Positions 23,248 through 32,263 of a stretch of DNA of 35,508 bases are shown here, one piece after another. Every line of letters begins with the position of its first letter. The first letter of the stretch is position 1. Under the pieces are notes generated by a model. It was not told where the DNA came from. It did not search any database and saw nothing but the letters and a program-made list of their open reading frames with translations. The position numbers and the translations under genes are program-made. Source of the stretch: an uncultured Christensenella sp. (lineage in GTDB: Bacteria; Bacillota; Clostridia; Christensenellales; Borkfalkiaceae); the NCBI GenBank assembly GCA_910578065.1, contig CAJTPB010000019.1:1-35508 (forward strand), in the 5' to 3' direction.

Positions 23248-25432
23248 AATTCCACCAATCGTCCGGTTCGCTCTGCGTAATTTCTACCCGCACGGAAGGA
23301 AGCGTGACTGCCGTTCCTTCCGTTTCTTTATAAAGGGGAATTACGGTGTAAACGTATTGCTCGCCTTGAATCAGCGAATTGTCGTAAATCTTGTTTTGGT
23401 ATTTTCCCTTATAAATTACCGTTGTTTTCCCTTTATTTTCCCGTTTTACAATATAATCGTAGTACTCTGTCTGACATAATTCAATGCATACGGCGCCGTT
23501 TTTTACCGAAATACGCGGCATTTCGATTGCGGGTTTAGAAAATCGGGTGCATACGGTTTGCGGCGCGGCGTCTTTACGGAACAGTTCTTTCAGCGTGCAA
23601 ATGGGCGGCGCGGCGGGGTCGGCAAGCGTTAAAAGATGGTTGCGTTCGTAATCTTCTTTATCGATCGCGTATTCTTCTACGCCCTCGCATGCGGGGAACG
23701 GTTGGGGCGCATGGGAAGCATACAGCGCTTGGTTAATGCGGTAAGCGATATTAGCGGGCGCGCCGCCGCCCGTTACGTTTATGGGGGTGTTATCCGCATT
23801 GCCCAGCCAAACGGCTACGGTATCTTCACTCGTGTAAGAAACGGTATAGGCGTCGGTATTGCCTTTGTCCGTTCCGCCCGTGCCCGTCTTTGCGCATATG
23901 GGAAAGGGAAGGTTGCGCAGCTTTTTTGCCGTTCCTTCCGTCGCCGCCGTTTGCAGCATGTCGTTTAACAAATAGCACGTTTCTTCCGAAAAGACGGGGC
24001 GTTTTTCTTCGCGGAAGCGGTATAGTTCTTTGCCCGATTCGCTTTCGATGCGGGCGATTGCGGAAGAACGGGTAAAGTTTCCGCCGTTTGCAAACTGGGC
24101 GTAACCGTCCGCAAGCTGCAAAAGGGTATAGCCGCGTTTCATGCCGCCCAAAGCAAGCGCAAGCGAACAATCGCCCTCTTGCGTATAAAGTTCCATACGG
24201 TTTAAATAACTTATGCTTTTTTCGCAGCCCAGCGTATTCATCAGCTTTACGGCGGGCACGTTTACGCTTTTGGAAAGGGCGGTGCGTGCGCTCATATATC
24301 CTTCGTAGCCGCCGCCGTAGTTTTTGGGCGAATATCCCCCGAAGTTTATTTCTTCGTCTAACAGCGGCGTGGCGGGGGAAATTATTTTTTCTTCCAATGC
24401 GGGCGCGTATACCGCAAGCGGCTTTATGGTAGAAGCGGGCAGACGCGCGGGTGTTCCCGCAGTCGCGGCAAGCGCCTTAATGCCGTGCGTGCGGTTATCG
24501 CGCACCAAAACGGCGTAATCGCTTTCCGCCTGCGTTTCTTCCGCCTGTTTTTGCAGGTCGGAATCGAGAAAGGTATACACTTTTAAATTGCGGAAATCGC
24601 CCGATTCCGCATCGGGAAACAGTTCGCTCAGTTCTTCGTATACGCGGGAAAGGTAGGCGCTTTTTTCTTTTGTTTGGGAAGGCTGTTCGGGCAGGGGGGA
24701 ATTGACCGCTTCGGTATATTCCCTGTCGGAAAGATATCCTTGTTCCCGCATCAAACCCAATACGAAATTTCTGCGCGAAAGGCACTTTTCCGCATTTTTA
24801 AAGGGAGAGTAGCGGTTGGGCGATTTTGCAAGCGCGGCAAGCATGGCGCATTCGGCGGGGGTAAGATCTTTCGCGCTTTTTCCGAAGTAGAATTGCGCTG
24901 CGTGCGAAACGCCGAAGCTGTCGTGCCCGAAATAGATAGAGTTTAAATAAAGCTGTAAAATTTCCTCTTTGGAGTAGTTGCGCTCCAATTCCCGCGCAAG
25001 TTTTACTTCGCGCAGTTTGCGGTTGATGGTCTTTTCCCCCGAAAGGTGGGTATTTTTGATCAACTGCTGGGAAATGGTCGAAGCACCTTCGCGAAAGGAA
25101 AAAGTCGCAATATTTTTCAGCGCCGCTTTTACGACGCGCTTATAGTTGATTCCCTTATGGCGGTAAAAATCTTTATCCTCCACGGCGAGAAAGGCGTTGG
25201 GAAGCGTTTCGGGCAAATCGGAAAGGGAGAGCGTTTCCCGCGCGCCGAGCGAAGCGGCGTTTACTTCCCTCCCCTTGCCGTCGAAAATGTGCACGGCGGA
25301 AGCGGAAAGATTTAATTTTTCTTCTTTTAAACCGGTACCCGCCGTTACGGCGAAATAATAGCAAATTGCGGCGAGCATGAGTGCTGCGCCGATCGCAAGC
25401 AAGACGGATAATATTTTTACTGCGCGTTTCAT
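23246..25432 (-). CDS. Class A penicillin-binding protein (glycosyltransferase + transpeptidase)
   Basis: 728 residues. An N-terminal signal anchor (~5-30) is followed by a GT51 glycosyltransferase domain with E85 in EDKDFYRHKG and GASTISQQLIKN (~117-127). The transpeptidase domain has S334-T-I-K337, S389-V-N391 and K515-T-G517, all intact. A C-terminal ~90-residue tail (from ~640) looks like a fibronectin type III-like strand-rich domain ending EITQSEPDDWWN. It polymerises and cross-links peptidoglycan outside the membrane (PBP1a/2a type). It is the only gene opposite to its surroundings besides degV. On the - strand TATACT (25446-25441) lies eight bases from ATG and there is no Shine-Dalgarno sequence. 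Confidence 0.93.
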   Translation of the reverse strand: MKRAVKILSVLLAIGAALMLAAICYYFAVTAGTGLKEEKLNLSASAVHIFDGKGREVNAASLGARETLSLSDLPETLPNAFLAVEDKDFYRHKGINYKRVVKAALKNIATFSFREGASTISQQLIKNTHLSGEKTINRKLREVKLARELERNYSKEEILQLYLNSIYFGHDSFGVSHAAQFYFGKSAKDLTPAECAMLAALAKSPNRYSPFKNAEKCLSRRNFVLGLMREQGYLSDREYTEAVNSPLPEQPSQTKEKSAYLSRVYEELSELFPDAESGDFRNLKVYTFLDSDLQKQAEETQAESDYAVLVRDNRTHGIKALAATAGTPARLPASTIKPLAVYAPALEEKIISPATPLLDEEINFGGYSPKNYGGGYEGYMSARTALSKSVNVPAVKLMNTLGCEKSISYLNRMELYTQEGDCSLALALGGMKRGYTLLQLADGYAQFANGGNFTRSSAIARIESESGKELYRFREEKRPVFSEETCYLLNDMLQTAATEGTAKKLRNLPFPICAKTGTGGTDKGNTDAYTVSYTSEDTVAVWLGNADNTPINVTGGGAPANIAYRINQALYASHAPQPFPACEGVEEYAIDKEDYERNHLLTLADPAAPPICTLKELFRKDAAPQTVCTRFSKPAIEMPRISVKNGAVCIELCQTEYYDYIVKRENKGKTTVIYKGKYQNKIYDNSLIQGEQYVYTVIPLYKETEGTAVTLPSVRVEITQSEPDDWWN

Positions 25433-25440
25433 TTAAGAAC

Positions 25441-25446
25441 AGTATA
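25441..25446 (-). promoter_or_regulatory. Candidate -10 box of the PBP gene
   Basis: TATACT on the - strand, eight bases before the ATG at 25432. The -35 position (25469-25464, GTAAAA) is poor, so this is weaker than the other promoters. If used, the leader would be one or two bases. Confidence 0.35.
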
Positions 25447-25487
25447 AGTAATTTCACAAAAAATTTTACACGAATCGGTTGCTTTTG

Positions 25488-25516
25488 TTGAAAAAAAATC
25501 CGTTTTATGATACAAT
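25488..25516 (+). promoter_or_regulatory. Promoter of sir2
   Basis: TTGAAA (25488-25493), 17-base spacer, TACAAT (25511-25516). ACGGAG (25521-25526) is the ribosome binding site for ATG 25534. Confidence 0.75.
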
Positions 25517-25533
25517 CTTTACGGAGTTGTATG

Positions 25534-26238
25534 ATGACGCTGCAAGAAATCGTATCGCAAAGTAAAAATATTGTCTTTTTCGGCGGCGCGGGCGTTTCAA
25601 CCGAAAGCGGCATTCCCGATTTTCGGTCGAAAGACGGTTTATACCGCTTAAAGTACGACGTTCCGCCCGAAACGATTTTAAGCGCGGATTACTTTTTTTC
25701 GCATACCGAAGAATTTTACCGTTTTTATAAAGATAAAATGCTTCCGCTCGGGGCAATGCCGAACGCGGCGCATCTTCGCCTTGCCGAGTGGGAAAAAGCG
25801 GGAAAACTTTCCGCCGTCGTAACCCAAAATATCGACGGGCTTCATCAAAAGGCGGGAAGCAGGCGTGTGTACGAACTGCACGGCAGCGTGCACCGTAACC
25901 GCTGTCTTGCTTGCGGAAAGAAATTTTCGGCGGAAGCGATCGCGCGGTCGGAAGGGGTTCCCCGTTGCGCGTGCGGCGGATTGATCAAGCCGAACGTAGT
26001 GCTGTACGGCGAGCCGCTCGAAGATGAAACGGTGCAGGGCGCGCTTGCGGCGATCTCCTCGTGCGATACGCTGATCGTTGCGGGAACTTCGCTTACCGTG
26101 TATCCTGCGGCGGGCTTTGTAGAATATTTTCGCGGCAGCCGCCTTGTTTTGATCAATCGGGATCAAACCGCGCTCGACAAAAAATGCGATCTTGTTATTC
26201 ATGGCAGCGTGGGTAAAGCGTTTGCGGAATTAACATAG
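25534..26238 (+). CDS. NAD-dependent protein deacylase, Sir2 family (CobB-like)
   Basis: 234 residues from the second ATG of ATGATG (25534), seven bases after GGAG; an in-frame ATG at 25507 falls within the promoter. NAD-binding FFGGAGVSTESGIPDFRS (residues 16-32), TQNIDGLHQKAG and catalytic H116 in ELHGSVH are present. Four zinc ligands, C124 and C127, C145 and C147 (CLACG ... CACG), precede KPNVVLYGEPL. It removes acyl groups from protein lysines using NAD+. A decayed copy of its 3' end follows directly, in frame past the TAG stop. Confidence 0.94.
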   Translation: MTLQEIVSQSKNIVFFGGAGVSTESGIPDFRSKDGLYRLKYDVPPETILSADYFFSHTEEFYRFYKDKMLPLGAMPNAAHLRLAEWEKAGKLSAVVTQNIDGLHQKAGSRRVYELHGSVHRNRCLACGKKFSAEAIARSEGVPRCACGGLIKPNVVLYGEPLEDETVQGALAAISSCDTLIVAGTSLTVYPAAGFVEYFRGSRLVLINRDQTALDKKCDLVIHGSVGKAFAELT

Positions 26239-26346
26239 AGCGCATGCGAAAAGAGCTGCGGAAAAATCATTTCGGTAGATGCAGCCCAAACCGTGCGCGA
26301 CAAAAATGTTGTTTTCAGCAACATGGGCAAATCGTTTTCAAACTGA
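26239..26346 (+). pseudogene. Decayed duplicate of the sir2 3' end
   Basis: After the sir2 TAG the same frame stays open for 35 codons to TGA at 26344. Its peptide ending DAAQTVRDKNVVFSNMGKSF aligns with the true sir2 tail RDQTALDKKCDLVIHGSVGKAF. At base level CAAACCG..CG.CGACAAAAATG and TTGTT.TTCA..GCA.C.TGGG.AAA.CGTTT are shared between 26164-26223 and 26286-26336, with short deletions. It has no start codon context of its own. It could be expressed only as a readthrough extension of Sir2. An ATGTTG/CAACAT hairpin lies at 26308-26326. Confidence 0.75.
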
Positions 26347-26361
26347 TAGAAAAGGATATTT

Positions 26362-27684
26362 ATGAATTATCATATCGTAACGTACGGTTGTCAGATGAAC
26401 GTACACGAATCGGAAAAAATCGCGGGGATCTTGCGCGAAAAGGGCTACGAAAAGCAAAGTCCGCTCGAAGAGGCGGATATCGTAGTGTTCAACACTTGCT
26501 GTATCCGCGAAAATGCGGAAAATCACGCGTTCGGCAATATCGGCGCGCTGAAAAAATTAAAAAAGCAGAAAAAGCATTTGATCGTCGCGGTGGGCGGCTG
26601 TATGGCGCAGGAAGAGGGCAAAGCGCAGCTTCTGCGCGAAAAGTTTCCGTTTATCGATATCGTGTTCGGCACGCATAACCTTGCAAAGCTGGGGGAATAT
26701 GTCGAGCGCAAAAAGACGAACAAAAAAGCGGTGGTAGAAATCGTTCCCGAAAGAGAGGGCACGGAAGACGGCATTTCGCCCGTGCGCACAAGCTATCCCA
26801 ATGCGTGGGTAAACATTATGTACGGCTGCAACAATTTCTGTTCCTATTGCATCGTTCCCTATGTGCGCGGGCGGGAGCGGAGCCGCCGTGCGGAAGATAT
26901 TCTTGCCGAAGCGCGCGCGTTGGTGCAAGAGGGGTATAAAGAAATTACTCTTTTGGGGCAAAACGTCAATTCGTATAACGGCGACGGGCGGGGCGGAATG
27001 AGTTTTGCGCAGCTGCTAGACGCCGTCGCGTCGATCGAAGGGGAATTCCGTTTGCGGTTTATGACGTCGCACCCCAAAGATTTTAACGAAGATGTCGCCG
27101 CCGTCATGCAAAAACATGCTAAAATCTGCCGTCTTTTGCATTTGCCTGTACAGTCCGGTTCGAACAGAATTTTATCGCTGATGAACCGCCGCTACACGCG
27201 GGAAAAATATCTTTCGGAAATCGCCTTGTTAAAGCGGTATATGCCCGATTGCGAAGTGACGACTGATTTGATCGTCGGCTTTCCGACGGAAACGGAAGAA
27301 GAATTCGAAGAAACGCTATCCCTTGTAAAAGAGGTGGGGTTTGCTTCGGCGTTTACGTTTGTATATTCGCCGCGTACGGGAACAAAGGCGGCGCAGATGG
27401 AAGGGCAGATCCCCGAAGAGGTGCAAAAGGACCGCATAATGCGGCTGGTTGCGCTCGTCAACGCGCAGACGAGGGAAAAAAGCGCGCAATACATCGGAAC
27501 AACCGTTGAGATCCTCTGCGAGGATTACGACGAGAAAAAACATTTTTACATCGGAAGAGATTGCTACGGCAGAATGGGTTACTTTCAAAGCGAAACAAAT
27601 CGGGTCGGCGAATTTGTAATGCTGCGCGTTACAAAGGCGAACGGGATTTCGCTGTACGGAAACGCAGAAGAAAAAAGAGGTTAA
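26362..27684 (+). CDS. miaB: tRNA-2-methylthio-N6-dimethylallyladenosine synthase
   Basis: 440 residues. The N-terminal UPF0004 domain has cluster ligands C10 (YGCQMN), C46 (NTCCIREN) and C80 (GGCMAQ). The radical SAM domain has C156, C160 and C163 (CNNFCSYC) and PYVRGRERSR. A C-terminal TRAM RNA-binding domain covers ~375-435. It methylthiolates i6A37 of tRNA, the product of MiaA encoded three genes downstream. ATG 26362 follows AAAAGGA. No clear promoter is seen between sir2 and miaB. mutS starts five bases after the stop. Confidence 0.96.
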   Translation: MNYHIVTYGCQMNVHESEKIAGILREKGYEKQSPLEEADIVVFNTCCIRENAENHAFGNIGALKKLKKQKKHLIVAVGGCMAQEEGKAQLLREKFPFIDIVFGTHNLAKLGEYVERKKTNKKAVVEIVPEREGTEDGISPVRTSYPNAWVNIMYGCNNFCSYCIVPYVRGRERSRRAEDILAEARALVQEGYKEITLLGQNVNSYNGDGRGGMSFAQLLDAVASIEGEFRLRFMTSHPKDFNEDVAAVMQKHAKICRLLHLPVQSGSNRILSLMNRRYTREKYLSEIALLKRYMPDCEVTTDLIVGFPTETEEEFEETLSLVKEVGFASAFTFVYSPRTGTKAAQMEGQIPEEVQKDRIMRLVALVNAQTREKSAQYIGTTVEILCEDYDEKKHFYIGRDCYGRMGYFQSETNRVGEFVMLRVTKANGISLYGNAEEKRG

Positions 27685-27689
27685 TATTT

Positions 27690-30260
27690 ATGGCGCTTTC
27701 ACCGATGATGGAACACTACTTACAAACAAAAGACAAATATAAAGATTGCGTGCTCTTTTACAGATTGGGCGATTTTTACGAAATGTTTTTCGACGATGCC
27801 GTTCGGGTATCGAAATTGTTGGATTTAACGCTAACCGGCAGGGATTGCGGACTTTCCGAACGGGCGCCCATGTGCGGAATCCCTTTTCACGCGGCGGATA
27901 CGTATATTGCCAAACTCGTATCTTTGGGGGAGAAGGTTGCTATCTGCGAACAGCTGAGCGATCCCAAAGAGGGCAGGGGCATGGTAGAGCGGGACGTGAT
28001 CCGCGTCGTTTCGGCGGGAACGGTGATCGAAGAAAACCAGCTCGACGAAAAGAAAAGCAATTATATCGCCTGCGCATATTACGGCGGGGGAAAGTACGCG
28101 CTCGCTTGGGCGGATATCACGACGGGGGAGTTTTGCGCGGAAGAAACGGAAAGCGCGGAAAAGCTGTTATCCGACCTCGTTAATTTGTCCGTTGCGGAAA
28201 TCGTCTGCAACGATAAGCTGCTGTTTGCGGTGAAAGAAAAACTCGAAGTAGAGCGGGGGCTTTTGCCCGCTTTTTCCTGTTATCTTCCTTGGGCGTTCGA
28301 AAAAGCTTCGGCGGAAAAGAGTTTAAAAGAACAGCTTTCCGTGCGCTCGTTGCAGGCGGTGGGGTTCGATGCTCATGTAGACGCGGCGATCGCGGCGGGC
28401 GCACTGGTAGAATACTTGCGCGAAACGCAAAAACACGCGCTGAAAAACTTAAATACGATTTCGTTTACCGAGCGTTCGCGTTATTTAAAATTAGATCCCA
28501 TTGCGGTGCGCAATTTGGAATTGATCAAAAACAACGCCGAGGGCAAGCGATACGGTTCCCTTTTATGGCTGCTCGATAAAACGAAAACGGCGATGGGCGC
28601 GCGCAGACTGCACGCGATGATCTTGTCGCCATTGCACGACAAGGCGGCGATCGAAGCGAGACTTTCCGCCGTAGACGAGTTGTACCGCGCGACCGTCGTA
28701 AGAATGAGCCTGTTGGATCTTTTGGGCGGTATTCGCGATATCGAACGGCTTACGGGCAGAATCTCGAACGGAAATTTACAGCCCAACGATTGCTTGGCGC
28801 TTTCAAGTTCTCTTGCCGTGGTTCCTTCCCTTAAATTTCAGCTTTCGGGCTTTAAAAGCGCGCTGTTAAAAACGATTTCGGAAGGATTGGCAGATCCCAA
28901 ACCGATTTGCGATTTGCTCGATCGCGCCATCGAACCTTCCGCAACGACCACGTTAAAAGAGGGGGGCTATATCCGCAGGGGGTACAACGGAGAACTCGAT
29001 TCTTTGCGCTCCGTACGGGAAGACAGCAAAACGCTCATCGCGGAACTGGAAGCGCGCGAGCGGGAGGCAACGGGGATCCGCACCTTAAAAGTGGGGTATA
29101 ACCGCGTATTCGGGTATTATATCGAAGTAAGCAACTCGTTTAAAGAAAAGGTGCCCTATTCTTATGTGCGCCGTCAAACGCTTGCGGGCGGCGAGCGGTA
29201 TATCACCGAAGAGTTGAAAGAGTTGGAAAGCAAAATTTTGGGCAGCGAAGACGCGTCGCACCGCCTTGAAGAACGGCTGTACGGGGAAATTTTAGAAGTT
29301 TTAACCAAAAACATTCCCGTGTTGCAGGCGGTTTCGGCGGCGATCGCGCAGCTCGACTGCTTTGTTTCGCTTGCGACCGTCGCGAAAGAAAATAAGTATT
29401 GCCGTCCCGAAATCGTAGAGGGGGGCGAACTGTACGTGGAAGAGGGGCGCCATCCCGTCGTCGAAGCGATCTCGCGCGAGCGGTTTATTCCAAACGACTG
29501 CACGTTAGACGAAGGGGAAAACCGCACCATGATCATAACGGGACCCAATATGGCGGGCAAAAGCACTTTTTTGCGGCAGACGGCGCTCATCGTGTTAATG
29601 GCGCATATCGGCAGTTTTGTGCCCGCAAAGAGCGCGCGCGTTTCGCTGTGCGACAGAATTTTTACCCGAATCGGCGCGAGCGACAATTTGATTTTGGATA
29701 AAAGCACGTTCATGGTAGAAATGACGGAAGTCGCCAACATTCTGCGCAACGCAACAGGGAACAGCCTTTTGATCCTCGACGAAGTGGGGCGCGGAACAAG
29801 CACGTACGACGGGCTATCCATCGCATGGGCAGTGATCGAATATTTAACGCAAAAGGTGCGCGCAAAAACGCTGTTTGCCACCCATTACCACGAACTTACC
29901 GAATTGGAAGGCAAGCTCGACGGGGTAAAAAATTATAAAATCAACGTGCGGGAATTGGGCGGAAGCATCGTATTTCTGCGTAAGATCGTGCGGGGCGGGG
30001 CTTCCCGTTCGTTCGGCGTAGAAGTCGCATCTCTTGCAGGCGTGCCCGACGAAGTAACGTCTTCCGCCAAGCGCATTTTAAAATCGCTCGAAAAGAAGGG
30101 GATCGCGGTCGGCGGCAGAGATTTGGAAGAAGAGCAGCCGGAAAATGCGGAAACGGAAATATTACGCGACTTAAAGGAATTGGACGTAAATTCGCTTACG
30201 CCCATTCAGGCGCTTACCGTACTTTCCGATTGGAAGAAAAAGGCGGAGGATAAGCAATGA
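27690..30260 (+). CDS. mutS: DNA mismatch repair protein MutS
   Basis: 856 residues from ATG 27690, with AGAGG at 27676-27680. Mismatch-reading F-Y-E is in RLGDFYEMFFDDA near the N-terminus. The connector, lever and clamp regions are followed by the ABC-type ATPase with Walker A GPNMAGKST (618-626), the ABC-type motif region STFMVEMTEVANILRNAT, Walker B LLILDEVGRGTST and H-loop ATHYHELTELE. The C-terminal segment has the SPTIQALTVLSDWKKK-like tail (here LTPIQALTVLSDWKKK). It recognises mismatches and recruits MutL, whose gene overlaps by ATGA. Confidence 0.97.
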   Translation: MALSPMMEHYLQTKDKYKDCVLFYRLGDFYEMFFDDAVRVSKLLDLTLTGRDCGLSERAPMCGIPFHAADTYIAKLVSLGEKVAICEQLSDPKEGRGMVERDVIRVVSAGTVIEENQLDEKKSNYIACAYYGGGKYALAWADITTGEFCAEETESAEKLLSDLVNLSVAEIVCNDKLLFAVKEKLEVERGLLPAFSCYLPWAFEKASAEKSLKEQLSVRSLQAVGFDAHVDAAIAAGALVEYLRETQKHALKNLNTISFTERSRYLKLDPIAVRNLELIKNNAEGKRYGSLLWLLDKTKTAMGARRLHAMILSPLHDKAAIEARLSAVDELYRATVVRMSLLDLLGGIRDIERLTGRISNGNLQPNDCLALSSSLAVVPSLKFQLSGFKSALLKTISEGLADPKPICDLLDRAIEPSATTTLKEGGYIRRGYNGELDSLRSVREDSKTLIAELEAREREATGIRTLKVGYNRVFGYYIEVSNSFKEKVPYSYVRRQTLAGGERYITEELKELESKILGSEDASHRLEERLYGEILEVLTKNIPVLQAVSAAIAQLDCFVSLATVAKENKYCRPEIVEGGELYVEEGRHPVVEAISRERFIPNDCTLDEGENRTMIITGPNMAGKSTFLRQTALIVLMAHIGSFVPAKSARVSLCDRIFTRIGASDNLILDKSTFMVEMTEVANILRNATGNSLLILDEVGRGTSTYDGLSIAWAVIEYLTQKVRAKTLFATHYHELTELEGKLDGVKNYKINVRELGGSIVFLRKIVRGGASRSFGVEVASLAGVPDEVTSSAKRILKSLEKKGIAVGGRDLEEEQPENAETEILRDLKELDVNSLTPIQALTVLSDWKKKAEDKQ

Positions 30261-32260
30261 AGATCAATTTGCTTACGGCGGACGTATACAACCGTATCGC
30301 GGCGGGCGAGGTGATAGACCGTCCGTATTCGGTGGTAAAAGAACTTGTCGAAAACGCGATCGACGCGGGCGCGACGGAAATCACCGTAGAGGTATTGCAG
30401 GGGGGTAAAAAACTCGTCCGCATTACCGATAACGGGTGCGGCATCGAAAAGGAAGACTTAAAAGGCGCCTTCCTGCCCCATGCGACGAGCAAATTAAAGC
30501 ACGCGGACGATTTAGAACATATTGCAACGCTGGGTTTTCGCGGGGAAGCGGTCGCTTCCATTGCGGCGGTTTCGGATATGAAGATCGTTTCCAAAACGGC
30601 GGAAGGGGAAGCGTATTCCCTTTCGTGCAACTGCGGGGTAATGGGGGAACCCGCGCGCGACGGCGGGGCGAACGGCACTTGCGTTACGGTGGAAAATTTG
30701 TTCCGCAATACGCCCGCCCGCTTAAAATTTTTAAAATCAGACGGGCAGGAAGAGGCGGATATCGCCAACATGGTCACCCGTTTTATCCTTTCCCGTCCCG
30801 AAATTTCGTTTACCTATTTTACGGAAGGCAGGGTAAAATACCGTTCGTTCGGCGACGGACTGCGTTCTGCGCTCGCCGTCGTTTACGGCGCGAAAACGCT
30901 TGCGGACTGTTACGAAATTTCCGCCGATAAGCACGGCATTCGATTAAGCGGGTTTATCGGCAATCAAAACTTTTCCAAGCCCAACCGCAATTATCAAAGC
31001 CTGTTCGTAAACGGGCGGTACGTGGTTAATCAAACGGTAAGTACCGCCGTGGCGGGCGCTTACGGCGAATATTTAATGAAGCGGCAATATCCCTTTTACG
31101 TGCTGTTTTTGGAGGTCCCGCCCGAAATCGTAGACGTAAACGTTCACCCCAATAAGGCGGACGTACGCTTTGCGGATAACCGCGTTATTTACGGAAGCGT
31201 GTATTCGGTGCTTTCCGCCGTGTTAGACGGAAATTCCCGCGCGCTCGAATATTTGGTAAAAGAGGGCGAACGCGGTCCGGTCGCAGAACAAGCTGTTTCC
31301 GCTCCCGCTGCGATCGAAGCGCCTGTATCGGAAATAAGCGCTGCGGCAGCGGTTGAAACGCCCGTTTCGGATACAAACGCGCCTGCGGCAAGCGGACAAG
31401 CGTTTACGGCGAAAACCGCGCCTTCCGAAGTTCGGCGGCAGGAAAACCGTTTTGCCGAAAGCGCTTCCGCAATGGATTATTGCGCGGCGAAAAAGGAATT
31501 GCAATTCGAAATTCCCATAACGGGGGGCAAATCGCCCGCGCCCGCGCGCGATACGGAATTCGAAAAGCCCGCTTTCTTCGGGGTAAAAACGCCGCAAACT
31601 GCGCCCGATAAAGAAGATTTCTTTGTAGAAAACAAGCGGTTTTTAGAGCAGAGCGCGCAAAAGGCAAAGCAAGATAAAATCGATCCCGCGCGTTTAACTT
31701 ATAAAGGAGAGCTGTTCCGCACCTATTTGATTTACGAAGAGGGGAACGACGCGTATTTGGTCGATCAGCATGCGGCGCACGAGCGGCTTATTTACGACGC
31801 GCTGCGCGAAAAGTGCGAAACGCGCAAACTTGCAACGCAGCCCATGCTCGTGCCCTATCTGCTGAACGTAACGCCGCAGGAATTTTCCTTTTTGTACGGC
31901 AATCTCGAAACGCTTCGCTCGCTCGGGTTCGATATCGAAGAATTCGGCGGCACGAGTTTTAAAGTTTCCGCCTTGCCCGTCGATTTAAACGGCATGCGCT
32001 TAGACGAATTTTTTGCGGAAGTTTTATCGCAGTTGGATTCGCTGCGCGCCATTCGCTTAACGGATATTTTAAAAGATAAACTTGCAAGCGCGGCGTGCAA
32101 AGCGGCGGTAAAGGGGGGCGAGCGGCTTACCGATGAAGAAGTGCGCGCTTTAATGGAAAAGATGGACGGCGATATGTCGCTGAAATGCCCGCACGGCAGA
32201 CCGGTTGCGGTAAAGCTGACCAAAACGGAAGTGGAAAAAATCTTTAAAAGGATTGTATAA
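30257..32260 (+). CDS. mutL: DNA mismatch repair endonuclease MutL
   Basis: 667 residues, ATG overlapping the mutS stop (ATGA). GHKL ATPase N-terminus: IAAGEVIDRPYSVVKELVENAIDAG, DNGCGI, HATSKL, TLGFRGEA. An Ala/Pro/Glu-rich linker (~340-480) contains an imperfect repeat, EAPVSEISAAA then ETPVSDTNAPAA. The C-terminal domain has DQHAAHERLIYD from D503, the metal-binding D-Q-H-A-x2-E-x4-E endonuclease motif, with the last Glu replaced by Asp. Late motifs ACKAAVKGG and CPHGRPVAVKL are also present, so it is probably an active nicking MutL, as expected where no MutH exists. Confidence 0.96.
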   Translation: MKINLLTADVYNRIAAGEVIDRPYSVVKELVENAIDAGATEITVEVLQGGKKLVRITDNGCGIEKEDLKGAFLPHATSKLKHADDLEHIATLGFRGEAVASIAAVSDMKIVSKTAEGEAYSLSCNCGVMGEPARDGGANGTCVTVENLFRNTPARLKFLKSDGQEEADIANMVTRFILSRPEISFTYFTEGRVKYRSFGDGLRSALAVVYGAKTLADCYEISADKHGIRLSGFIGNQNFSKPNRNYQSLFVNGRYVVNQTVSTAVAGAYGEYLMKRQYPFYVLFLEVPPEIVDVNVHPNKADVRFADNRVIYGSVYSVLSAVLDGNSRALEYLVKEGERGPVAEQAVSAPAAIEAPVSEISAAAAVETPVSDTNAPAASGQAFTAKTAPSEVRRQENRFAESASAMDYCAAKKELQFEIPITGGKSPAPARDTEFEKPAFFGVKTPQTAPDKEDFFVENKRFLEQSAQKAKQDKIDPARLTYKGELFRTYLIYEEGNDAYLVDQHAAHERLIYDALREKCETRKLATQPMLVPYLLNVTPQEFSFLYGNLETLRSLGFDIEEFGGTSFKVSALPVDLNGMRLDEFFAEVLSQLDSLRAIRLTDILKDKLASAACKAAVKGGERLTDEEVRALMEKMDGDMSLKCPHGRPVAVKLTKTEVEKIFKRIV

Positions 32261-32263
32261 AGG

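Noticed and set aside
26244..26678. 144-codon + strand frame overlapping the start of miaB
   Set aside because: It overlaps miaB in another frame, has an arginine-rich shadow composition and no family features; the sir2-derived frame explains the spacer better.
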